Below, one piece after another: positions 36,089-43,299 of a stretch of 64,000 nt of DNA (positions within the stretch are counted from its first letter, which is position 1; every line of letters starts with the position of its first letter). Source of the DNA: Paracoccus sp041927875 (GTDB lineage: Bacteria; Pseudomonadota; Alphaproteobacteria; Rhodobacterales; Rhodobacteraceae); the NCBI RefSeq assembly GCF_041927875.1, contig NZ_JBHFHN010000004.1; one strand, given 5' to 3'. Made by a program: the position numbers and the translations under genes. The notes beneath the pieces were generated by a model. It worked only from the letters and a program-made list of their open reading frames with translations, made no database searches and was not told the DNA's origin.

Positions 36089-36429
36089 TCTACCGGGCGG
36101 ATCAGCGCCTTGTCGAAGACCCGCAGAACCTGGCGCAGGTCATGGCCGCGCTTCAGCACCCGGCCATCCATGCCGATCACCGCATAGGCCCCCTGCCGGG
36201 CGCGCAGTCGGGGGCGCTTCTCGATCCGATACAGCGGATGTTCGGCGGCGCGGCGGAAGACGGAAAACACCGCCACGTCGCGCAGAAAGGCCATGGCGTA
36301 ATCACGCCATTCCCCTGCGGCGACCATGCGGCCATAGACTGACAGGATCGCCGACAGCTCGGCCCGGTCAAAGGCCACGCGATCGTCGGCGCCGGGGGTC
36401 GGAAAGGGGATGGGCGGCAGGCTGGACAT
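36085..36429 (-). CDS. DUF2794 family protein
   Basis: The 114-residue protein matches the alphaproteobacterial DUF2794 family: FDRAELSAILSVYGRMVAAG, EWRDYAMAFLRDVAVFSVFR, LYRIEKRPRL and GAYAVIGMDGRVLKRGHDL are its characteristic segments. The function is unknown. It is convergent with the C40 hydrolase and overlaps its end by four bases. No membrane segment or signal peptide is seen. Confidence 0.85.
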   Translation of the reverse strand: MSSLPPIPFPTPGADDRVAFDRAELSAILSVYGRMVAAGEWRDYAMAFLRDVAVFSVFRRAAEHPLYRIEKRPRLRARQGAYAVIGMDGRVLKRGHDLRQVLRVFDKALIRPVD

Positions 36430-36532
36430 GACGCAAGCGTGACACCCCCCGGCGCGCCGATCAAGGGGCGGGTGTTGGCCAAAGGGCCGCTTGCGCCTAT
36501 ATTCGCGGCAGGATCACGGCAGTGGGGGCGTC

Positions 36533-36943
36533 ATGCGCAAGGCTGGACTGATGGGTGTGGCGGCGGTTCTGGCTGCCGGGGCGGCCTTTGCGGCTGCCGG
36601 TGTCGATCAGCGCATCGCCACGATGGACAAGATCGAGGCCCGCGCCAAGGTGCTGGACGACATGGCCGCGGGCCGCAGCGCCCACGACCCCCGCACCGCG
36701 CGCGAGGCCGCCGCCGCCCTTGCCGCCCTTGCCATCACCATCCCGCAAGAGTTCGAGGCGAACGCCCTCGGCGGCAAGGCCAAGCCCGCGATCTGGGACA
36801 ACTACGCCGATTTCACCGCCCAGTCGGATGCCCTGTTCAAGGCCGCCCAGGCGCTTGACCCCGACAGCGCCGCGGGTGTGACGGCAGGATCAAAGGCCAT
36901 CCAGGCGACCTGCACAGCCTGCCATCAACGCTACAAGAACTGA
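36533..36943 (+). CDS. Cytochrome c' (class II cytochrome c)
   Basis: A 136-residue periplasmic haem protein. A signal peptide (LMGVAAVLAAGAAFAAAG) is followed by a four-helix-bundle-like region and, at the extreme C-terminus, the haem-binding CTACHQRYK, which is where class II cytochromes carry CxxCH. The segments IPQEFEANALGGKAKPAIWD and NYADFTAQSDALFKAAQAL fit the family. Cytochromes c' bind NO and related gases or carry electrons; which applies here is not known. The ATG at 36533 directly precedes the signal peptide. It stands alone between opposed genes. Confidence 0.9.
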   Translation: MRKAGLMGVAAVLAAGAAFAAAGVDQRIATMDKIEARAKVLDDMAAGRSAHDPRTAREAAAALAALAITIPQEFEANALGGKAKPAIWDNYADFTAQSDALFKAAQALDPDSAAGVTAGSKAIQATCTACHQRYKN

Positions 36944-36958
36944 CCCTTGCCACGAAAA

Positions 36959-36985
36959 ACGCCGGGGCGCAGCAGGCCCCGGCGT
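36959..36985. terminator. Hairpin terminator between cytochrome c' and the I78 gene
   Basis: ACGCCGGGGC and GCCCCGGCGT form a perfect 10-bp stem with a 7-base loop. On the minus strand it is followed by TTTTTCG, so it should terminate the I78-type gene 28 bases upstream. On the plus strand the tail is weaker (CATCTTC). Confidence 0.75.
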
Positions 36986-37013
36986 CATCTTCAGGCGTTG
37001 ATTGATCGGTCAA

Positions 37014-37361
37014 TCAGCCGCAATCAATGTTGTAGATGTTGCCGGCCGCATCCAGGCGGAACACGATGCGGGCGGGGTTGTAGTCCTGCGGTTCGATCCC
37101 GCGCCACTGCACGACGCGATATTCGCGGGTGATGCCCAGGCCGGGGATCACGCTGCCCGGCTGGCCCAGCGAGCCGACATAAGAGCTGCCCTTGCACAGG
37201 TCGGGGGCGCGTTCCTGAACCCCGGCGATCTGGGTGACGGGCACGACCGGCGCGGCACCGGCGGCGGGGTCGGCAACGACGACGGTGGTGGGCGCAGGGG
37301 CGGGGGCGCAGGCGGTCAGCGCGATCAGCGCGACCGGGGCAAGAAAGGCAAGACGGGTCAT
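37014..37361 (-). CDS. I78-type protease-inhibitor-like lipoprotein
   Basis: A 115-residue predicted lipoprotein. The signal peptide MTRLAFLAPVALIALTAC ends in a lipobox (LTAC). After a Pro/Ala/Val linker, the C-terminal domain (DLCKGSSYVGSLGQPGSVIP, REYRVVQWRGIEPQDYNPAR, IVFRLDAAGNIYNIDCG) matches the peptidase-inhibitor I78 (elastase inhibitor-like) fold. Two cysteines could form a disulfide. Protease inhibition is by family only. An AGGA lies 8-10 bases before the ATG at 37361. Upstream sits an unusual triple 17-bp tandem repeat. Confidence 0.75.
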   Translation of the reverse strand: MTRLAFLAPVALIALTACAPAPAPTTVVVADPAAGAAPVVPVTQIAGVQERAPDLCKGSSYVGSLGQPGSVIPGLGITREYRVVQWRGIEPQDYNPARIVFRLDAAGNIYNIDCG

Positions 37362-37373
37362 GGCGGTCAATCC

Positions 37374-37425
37374 TGTTGATTGCATTGGCCTGTTGGTTGC
37401 ATCGGCCTGTTGGTTGCATCAGGCC
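37374..37425. repeat. 17-bp tandem repeat (three copies) upstream of the I78-type gene
   Basis: Copies TGTTGATTGCATTGGCC (37374-37390), TGTTGGTTGCATCGGCC (37391-37407) and TGTTGGTTGCATCAGGCC (37408-37425, one base longer) follow head to tail. On the minus strand each copy reads through an ACAGG-like element, and a spacer then an ATG follow, so the array multiplies a start-site-like block 13 bases before the real gene start. Confidence 0.8.
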
Positions 37426-37552
37426 GCCACTTCGCCCAGTATCGGGCGCTGCGGGCGGTTGATCCCCCGTTCCTAACCCGGCGCGGCGCGTTTGTTAACA
37501 TGCCCCGCGCGCAAGGCCGCAACTGCCCGCGGCAGACTGACAGGAATGTGAC

Positions 37553-38299
37553 ATGTCCGACACCCGCGCCCCGCGCCTGTGCGTGCTGATCGACGCCGAT
37601 AACGTGCCCGCCCATTACGCCGACGCGATCTTTGACGAGATCGCGAGCCTGGGCGAGGCCTCTGTGCGGCGCATCTATGGCGACTGGTCGGCCACCCGGC
37701 TGAACCGCTGGGCCGAGCGCGTGGCGATGCTGGGGCTGGTGGCTGATCAGCAGTTTTCCAATACCAAAGGCAAGAATGCCAGCGACATCGGCCTGGTCAT
37801 CGCGGCGATGGATTTCCTGCATTCGGGGCTGTTCGACGGCTTTGTGCTGGTCAGTTCCGACAGCGATTTCACCCGGCTGGCGGCGCGGATCCGCGAACAG
37901 GGGCTGGATGTCTACGGCATTGGTGAGAAGAAGACCCCCGAGGCCTTCCGCATGGCCTGCAAGCGTTTCATCTATGTCGAGAACCTGGGCCAGGCCGACC
38001 CCGCCACGCCGCTGCCCGCGACCGGTCCCGCGCGCACCGCCGAGGCAGTCCCGGCGGCGACCGAAAAGCAGTCGCCGGTCAGCGCGATTCCGTTGATCGT
38101 CGCGGCGATGCGCGCCATCGACCCCGAAGGCGAATGGTATTCGCTGGGCGAGATCGGCCAGTTCATCACCCAGAAGAACCCGGATTTCGACGTGCGCAGT
38201 TATGGCGCGGCCAAGCTGTCGGATCTGATCCGCAAGACCGCGCGATTCGAGATGAAGCAAGGCCCCGGCAATCTGTGGCTGGCGCGCGACCTTGCCTGA
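37553..38299 (+). CDS. NYN-domain nuclease-like protein with C-terminal OST-HTH/LOTUS domain
   Basis: The 248-residue protein has an N-terminal NYN (PIN-like) domain (about 8-145): RLCVLIDADNVPAHYADAIF starts with the first acidic pair, NASDIGLVIAAMDFLHSG and LVSSDSDFTRLAARIREQGL supply the other conserved acids. The C-terminal ~75 residues (WYSLGEIGQFITQKNPDFDV to the end) match the OST-HTH/LOTUS RNA-binding fold. By family it is a candidate RNase (LabA/NicB-like). Its RNA target is unknown. It is transcribed alone and ends four bases from the convergent TetR gene. Confidence 0.88.
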   Translation: MSDTRAPRLCVLIDADNVPAHYADAIFDEIASLGEASVRRIYGDWSATRLNRWAERVAMLGLVADQQFSNTKGKNASDIGLVIAAMDFLHSGLFDGFVLVSSDSDFTRLAARIREQGLDVYGIGEKKTPEAFRMACKRFIYVENLGQADPATPLPATGPARTAEAVPAATEKQSPVSAIPLIVAAMRAIDPEGEWYSLGEIGQFITQKNPDFDVRSYGAAKLSDLIRKTARFEMKQGPGNLWLARDLA

Positions 38300-38302
38300 G
38301 GT

Positions 38303-38923
38303 TCAGGCGCGGGCGGCGCCGTAACCCGCCAGGAACAGCCGCACGGCGCCATCGACCACGCGGTCGATCATCTGCGGCGTCACCTGGTCGCGCTGCCCGA
38401 ACTGCGCCAGATCGTGCAGCTTGACCGAGCACAGCTCCATGAACTGCTCGACGGCAAGATCCAGGTCGTCGATCGCCAGATCGCCGCGCTGCACAAGCAG
38501 GGTCATCAGCATCGACAGCCGGTCATTCAGCAGCCCCGGCCCGGTGCGCAGATATTCATGCCCGATGGCCGGAAAACGCGGCGATTCCGCCACCGCCAGG
38601 CGGAACACCTGGATGCTGAAATCGGACGCGATATTGGTGGCGACCAGATAGGCGACGGCGCGCAGCAGGTCGGGCGTCGGCAGCGTCAGGTCGACATCCT
38701 CATGCGCGGAATTGGCCAGTTGCTCGAACTCGGCCCGCGCGACCTCGATCAGCATCAGCCGCTTTTCGGGGAAATAGCTATACAGCGTGGCCTTGGACAC
38801 GCCGGCCTCGCGTGCGATATCATCCACGCTGGCCCCGTCGAACCCGTCGCGCAAAAAGACTTTCCGCGCGCCTTCCAGCACTTGCTGAAACTTGCGACCC
38901 TTAACGACTTTGGAAAAGGACAT
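38303..38923 (-). CDS. TetR/AcrR-family transcriptional regulator
   Basis: The 206-residue protein has an N-terminal TetR HTH (about 12-60): ARKVFLRDGFDGASVDDIAR, EAGVSKATLYSYFPEKRLML. The ligand-binding C-terminal part is diverged, with an AefR-like look (VYR-type helices and a short C-terminal tail FLAGYGAARA). The ligand and targets are not evident; no enzyme or pump gene lies next to it. It has its own promoter at 38944-38972, and the adjacent divergent gene is mutL, 174 bases away, which is an unlikely direct target. Confidence 0.9.
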   Translation of the reverse strand: MSFSKVVKGRKFQQVLEGARKVFLRDGFDGASVDDIAREAGVSKATLYSYFPEKRLMLIEVARAEFEQLANSAHEDVDLTLPTPDLLRAVAYLVATNIASDFSIQVFRLAVAESPRFPAIGHEYLRTGPGLLNDRLSMLMTLLVQRGDLAIDDLDLAVEQFMELCSVKLHDLAQFGQRDQVTPQMIDRVVDGAVRLFLAGYGAARA

Positions 38924-38943
38924 TTTCCCTCCATGTTGGGAAT

Positions 38944-38972
38944 AAAATAGGTCTGTCGAAAAAAGCGTGCAA
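38944..38972 (-). promoter_or_regulatory. Predicted promoter of the TetR-family gene
   Basis: On the minus strand TTGCAC (38972-38967) and TATTTT (38949-38944) are 17 bases apart. The short leader contains an AGGGA ribosome-binding site close to the ATG at 38923. The area is A/T-rich relative to its surroundings. Confidence 0.6.
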
Positions 38973-39097
38973 TTAAAGGTTTCATACGATGCGGTTCAGT
39001 GTGACTCAACCTTTTGGGGCGCGGTTGCAACTGCAGGCTGCGTCAGAGGGGCGACGAATCTTTGCGGGTCGGCGCGGATCTTGCTAAGACTTGTGGG

Positions 39098-40939
39098 ATG
39101 AACGCCATGGACCACAAGATCAGCCCGCCCCGCCCCGTCATCCGCCAATTGGATGAGGCTGCGGCCAACCGCATCGCGGCGGGCGAGGTGGTCGAACGCC
39201 CGGCCTCGGCGGTCAAGGAACTTGTTGAAAATGCGTTGGATGCGGGTGCGCGGCGCATCGACGTGACCTATGCCGATGGCGGCAAGACGCTGATCCGGGT
39301 GGCCGATGACGGCTGCGGGATGACGGCGGATGACCTGCCGCTGGCGCTGTCACGTCATGCCACGTCGAAGATCGACGGCTCGGACCTGCTGAACATCACC
39401 ACCTTCGGCTTTCGCGGCGAGGCGCTGCCCAGCCTTGGCGCCGTGGGGCGCCTGTCGCTGACCAGCCGCGCCCAGGGGCATGAGGCCGCCAGCCTGACCG
39501 TCGATGGCGGGCGCATCGGCGCGCCCCGCCCGGCGGCGCTGACCGCTGGCACGGTGGTGGAACTGCGCGACCTGTTCCACGCCACTCCGGCCCGGCTGAA
39601 GTTCCTGCGATCCGACCGCGCCGAGGCGCAGGCCATCGCCGATGTGGTCCGCCGCCTGGCGATGGCCGAACCCGGCGTCAGCTTTACTCTGTCCGACGCC
39701 ACCGGTGGCACCCCGCGTGAACTGCTGCGACTAGACGCCGAACAGGGCGATCTGTTTTCGGCTTTGGCTGCGCGGCTGGGCCGGATCATGGGCCGCGACT
39801 TCATCGAGAATGCGCTGGTGATCGACGCCGAACGCGACGGGTTGCGACTGACCGGCTACGCCAGCCTGCCCACCTATTCGCGCGGCGCGGCGGTGGCGCA
39901 GCATCTGTTCGTGAACAATCGCCCGGTGCGTGACAAGCTGCTGATCGGCGCGCTGCGGGCGGGATATATGGATGTGCTGGCGCGCGACCGCCATCCGGCG
40001 GCGGCGCTGTTCATCACCTGCGACCCCCAGCTTGTCGACGTGAACGTGCATCCCGCCAAGGCCGAGGTGCGGTTCCGCGATCCGGGGCTGGCGCGCGGCC
40101 TGATGGTCAGCGCGCTGCGGCACGGGCTGGCGATGCAGGGGCATCGCGCCTCCTCGACCGTGGCCAGTGCGACGCTGGGCGCGATGCGGCCCGAAGCCCC
40201 GCTGCCGCCGCGCGTCTATCAGATGGACCGCCCGTCGCAGGGCGCGCTTTACGCGGCGACCCGCGCGCAGGCGCCAGAATCGGGCATGGCCGAGGCCGCG
40301 ACCGGCTTTGACCTGCCCCCGGCCATGCGCGCCGATGCACCGACCGCAGAGGTGACGGATCACCCTTTGGGGGCCGCCCGCGCGCAGGTGCATGACACCT
40401 ATATCATCGCGCAGACCGCAACCGGTATCGTCATCGTCGATCAGCACGCTGCCCATGAACGACTGGTCTATGAGCGGCTGAAGGCGCAGATGGCGGCCAA
40501 GGGCGTGGCCGCGCAGGCGCTGCTGATCCCCGAGATCGTCAGCCTGTCCGAAGCCGACGCCGCCCGCCTGCTGGAGGTCGCGCCAGATCTGCACCGGTTG
40601 GGGCTGACCATCGAACCCTTTGGCGGCGGCGCGGTGGCGGTGCGGGAAACCCCGGCCCTGCTGGGGCAGGTCAATGCCGCCGCGCTGATCGCCGACATTC
40701 TGGATGAACTGGCCGATCAGGGCGACAGCCTGACGCTGACGGCGCGGATCGACGCGGTGCTGTCGCGCATGTCCTGCCATGGCTCGATCCGGGCCGGGCG
40801 GCAGATGCGCCCCGAGGAGATGAACGCCCTTCTGCGCGAGATGGAGGCGACGCCGCTGTCGGGCCAGTGTAACCACGGCCGCCCGACCTATGTGGAATTG
40901 CGGCTGGCCGATGTCGAACGGCTGTTCGGGCGGGCGTGA
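39098..40939 (+). CDS. mutL: DNA mismatch repair protein MutL
   Basis: MutL couples mismatch recognition to strand incision. The N-terminal GHKL ATPase domain shows IAAGEVVERPASAVKELVEN, DDGCGMTADDLPLALSRHAT SK and FGFRGEALPSLGAVG. The C-terminal domain carries VDQHAAHERLVYE, the DQHA-x2-E-x4-E endonuclease motif, so this MutL should nick DNA itself, as expected for a bacterium without MutH. The length of 613 residues is normal. The ATG at 39098 (MNAMDHK) is chosen over 39107 on spacing from the GTGGG upstream. It overlaps the start of rmuC. Confidence 0.95.
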   Translation: MNAMDHKISPPRPVIRQLDEAAANRIAAGEVVERPASAVKELVENALDAGARRIDVTYADGGKTLIRVADDGCGMTADDLPLALSRHATSKIDGSDLLNITTFGFRGEALPSLGAVGRLSLTSRAQGHEAASLTVDGGRIGAPRPAALTAGTVVELRDLFHATPARLKFLRSDRAEAQAIADVVRRLAMAEPGVSFTLSDATGGTPRELLRLDAEQGDLFSALAARLGRIMGRDFIENALVIDAERDGLRLTGYASLPTYSRGAAVAQHLFVNNRPVRDKLLIGALRAGYMDVLARDRHPAAALFITCDPQLVDVNVHPAKAEVRFRDPGLARGLMVSALRHGLAMQGHRASSTVASATLGAMRPEAPLPPRVYQMDRPSQGALYAATRAQAPESGMAEAATGFDLPPAMRADAPTAEVTDHPLGAARAQVHDTYIIAQTATGIVIVDQHAAHERLVYERLKAQMAAKGVAAQALLIPEIVSLSEADAARLLEVAPDLHRLGLTIEPFGGGAVAVRETPALLGQVNAAALIADILDELADQGDSLTLTARIDAVLSRMSCHGSIRAGRQMRPEEMNALLREMEATPLSGQCNHGRPTYVELRLADVERLFGRA

Positions 40940-42123
40940 TGCAGATTGGCAACCGCGTCATTGATCCGGGCGATCCCGTGGTGCTGGCCGTGGCCGGGCT
41001 GGTGCTGCTGGTGCTGGTGCTGCTGATCCTGACCCTGCGCGCGGCGGGCCGGTCGGCGCGCATGGCCGCGCCCCTTTACGATCAGGTCGGCGCCCTGGGC
41101 GCGCGGGTTCAGGGCCTGTCGGATGGCCAGCAACAACTGGCCGGGGGGCTGCACCACGTCAGCGAAGCCCATGCGGCATCGCAGGCCCGCGTGCTGGCGC
41201 TGATGGAACAGCGTCTGGCCGAGGTCGCCACCGGCATGGCCGAAAACCTGCACGGCAGCGCCACCCGCACCGCGCGCAGCCTGGGCGATCTGCAACAGCG
41301 GCTGGAAATGATCGACCGCGCGCAAGCCAAGATCGAAAAACTGTCGGGCGAGGTGTTGGGCCTGCAAGACATCCTGTCGAACAAGCAGACCCGCGGCGCC
41401 TTCGGCGAGATCCAGTTGCGCGACATCGTGGCCAAGGCGCTGCCGCCCGATGCCTATGCCTGGCAGGCTACCTTGTCGAACGGCAAGCGCGCCGATTGCC
41501 TGATTCACCTGCCGAACCCGCCAGGGCCGATCGTCGTGGACGCCAAGTTCCCGCTTGAGGCCTATGAAAAGCTGCGCGCCGCGACCAATCAGGCCGAGCT
41601 GATCGAGGCGCAGCGGATGATGCGGATTTCGGTGCGCGGTCATATCAAGGCGATTGCCGAGAAATACATCATCGAGGGCGAGACGGCGGATGGCGCGCTG
41701 ATGTTCCTGCCCTCCGAGGCGGTCTATGCCGAATTGCACGCCAACTTCCCCGAACTGGTGCGTGACGGCTTTGCGGCGCGCGTCTGGATCGTGTCGCCCA
41801 CCACCTGCATGGCCACGCTGCACACGATGCGCGCCATTCTGAAGGATGCCCGGATGCGGGCGCAGGCCGGGGCGATCCGCAAGGAGCTGGCGGCGCTTGG
41901 CGCGGATGTGACGCGGCTTGTGGATCGGGTCGGCAATCTGGACCGGCATTTCACCCAGGCCGCCCGCGACATCGACGAGATCAAGATTTCCGCCGACAAG
42001 GCCGGCAAACGCGCCCGCCGTCTGGATAACGTCGATTTCGAGGAACTGGCCGCCGATCCGCCTACCGATCCGGGTGGCGCGCTGCTGGCGGCGTCGAAAT
42101 CGGGGGGCGGCAGGGCGGAATAG
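40939..42123 (+). CDS. rmuC: DNA recombination protein RmuC
   Basis: The 394-residue protein has an N-terminal membrane helix (VVLAVAGLVLLVLVLLILTL), a coiled-coil region (about 60-150) and the RmuC nuclease-like domain with RGAFGEIQLRDIVAKALPPD, NPPGPIVVDAKFPLEAYEKL and MFLPSEAVYAELHANFPELV. RmuC limits inverted-repeat-associated recombination in E. coli; the PD-(D/E)XK-like core residues (D and K in VVDAKFP) are visible. Its start overlaps the mutL stop by one base (TGATG), so both repair proteins are coexpressed. Confidence 0.9.
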   Translation: MQIGNRVIDPGDPVVLAVAGLVLLVLVLLILTLRAAGRSARMAAPLYDQVGALGARVQGLSDGQQQLAGGLHHVSEAHAASQARVLALMEQRLAEVATGMAENLHGSATRTARSLGDLQQRLEMIDRAQAKIEKLSGEVLGLQDILSNKQTRGAFGEIQLRDIVAKALPPDAYAWQATLSNGKRADCLIHLPNPPGPIVVDAKFPLEAYEKLRAATNQAELIEAQRMMRISVRGHIKAIAEKYIIEGETADGALMFLPSEAVYAELHANFPELVRDGFAARVWIVSPTTCMATLHTMRAILKDARMRAQAGAIRKELAALGADVTRLVDRVGNLDRHFTQAARDIDEIKISADKAGKRARRLDNVDFEELAADPPTDPGGALLAASKSGGGRAE

Positions 42124-42172
42124 CTTGCCCTCGCCCCGCCCCGGCGCGATGATGCGGGCGAAGGAGATCACC

Positions 42173-42544
42173 ATGCTGCCCATCAGCCCTGACAAGATCG
42201 GCTACGTCATCATCCGCGCGCGAGAGTTCGACAGCGGCGTCAATGCCTGGGAACATCAGGGAAGCCGCCGTGGCCAGACCGGCACCGAATCCGAACTGCG
42301 CGACTTCATCGCCGGTCTGAACGAGGATGAACAGGCCAGCCTGGTCGCCGTCATGTGGATCGGCCGCCAGACCTTTTCGCCCGAGGAACTGCCCGAGGCG
42401 ATCGCCACCGCGCGGGCCGAGGCGACGACGCCGACCGAGGACTACCTGATGGGCGTGCCCAATCTGGCCGATTACCTTGAGGAAGGGATGGAGGCGCTTG
42501 GTCTGTCCTCTGAGGAGGCCGAGGCCGACATCCTGCGCCGTTAG
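42173..42544 (+). CDS. DUF3775 family protein
   Basis: The 123-residue acidic protein starts MLPISPDKIGYVIIRAREFD and contains LRDFIAGLNEDEQASLVAVM, WIGRQTFSPEEL and PNLADYLEEGMEALGLSSEE, which match DUF3775, a small alphaproteobacterial family without a known function. An AAGGAG ribosome-binding site precedes the ATG at 42173. It follows rmuC by 49 bases and may be on the same transcript. Confidence 0.8.
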   Translation: MLPISPDKIGYVIIRAREFDSGVNAWEHQGSRRGQTGTESELRDFIAGLNEDEQASLVAVMWIGRQTFSPEELPEAIATARAEATTPTEDYLMGVPNLADYLEEGMEALGLSSEEAEADILRR

Positions 42545-42573
42545 CCCTTCTTTCTTGTCCAAATACGCATCCG
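42545..42573 (-). repeat. Dispersed GCGTATTT...AAGAAAGAAGG motif
   Basis: Read on the minus strand, this 29-base stretch holds GCGTATTTGGACAAG and AAAGAAGG. It belongs to the same loose motif family as 17470-17493 and 62296-62320. It fills the convergent gap between the DUF3775 gene and the response regulator. Confidence 0.45.
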
Positions 42574-42594
42574 CAGCCAGCCAATGGCGCGACC

Positions 42595-43299
42595 TCAGGA
42601 CCAGACGACATCCCCCAGGAAAATATAGCCCGCGCCGTAGATCGTCTTGATCAGGCGCGGGTTTTTCGGATCTTCGCCCAGCTTGGTGCGCAGCCGCGAA
42701 ATCCGCACATCCATCGCCCGGTCGAAGCTTTCCCCCGCCGCCCCGCCCAGCATTTCCTGCATCTGCGCGCGTGAGATCAGCCGGTTCGGGCTATCCAGAA
42801 ACAACCGCAGCACCTCGCCCTCGGCATGGGAAAAGGGCGTCACGCGGCCTTCGGCGTCGGTCAGGGTGTAGCGGTCGAAATGCGCCGTCCAGCCCGCGAA
42901 ACGCGCGGTCGCGCGGGCGCTTGCGGCACCGGGCGCGGGGCGGCGCAGGCGGGCGCGGATGCGGGCGACGACCTCGGCGGGGTCGAAGGGCTTGATGATG
43001 TAATCGTCGGCGCCCAGTTCCAGCCCGGTGACCCGATCCTGTACCTGCGCCCGGCCCGAGATGATGATGATCGTCGATCCCGATTCCAGCGCCAGCCGAT
43101 GCACCAGGGCCAGCCCGTCGCGGTCGGGCAGGCCCAGATCGACCAGGCAGACATCGGGGGTCATGCGGCGCAAGGCGGCCTCGAACTCGGTCGCGCGGGC
43201 GTAGCAGGTGGTGCGGAAGCCCGCCTCCTCTAGGGCATCCGACAGCATCCTGCGGATCTCGGCTTCGTCATCCAGAATGGCGATATGGGCTTGGGTCAT
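42595..43299 (-). CDS. OmpR-family response regulator
   Basis: A 234-residue two-component regulator. The receiver domain (about 5-120) has the acidic pair in IAILDDEAEIRRML, the phosphoacceptor Asp in VCLVDLGLPDRDGLAL and the lysine in GADDYIIKPFDPAEVVARI. The C-terminal OmpR/PhoB winged helix (about 145-230) includes LTDAEGRVTPFSHAEGEVLR, ISRAQMQEMLGG and DVRISRLRTKLGEDPKNPRL. The gene overlaps the hybrid kinase gene by four bases downstream of it, so the two form one operon. The likely target is the divergent CoA-ligase/ABC transporter operon (inference). Confidence 0.93.
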   Translation of the reverse strand: MTQAHIAILDDEAEIRRMLSDALEEAGFRTTCYARATEFEAALRRMTPDVCLVDLGLPDRDGLALVHRLALESGSTIIIISGRAQVQDRVTGLELGADDYIIKPFDPAEVVARIRARLRRPAPGAASARATARFAGWTAHFDRYTLTDAEGRVTPFSHAEGEVLRLFLDSPNRLISRAQMQEMLGGAAGESFDRAMDVRISRLRTKLGEDPKNPRLIKTIYGAGYIFLGDVVWS

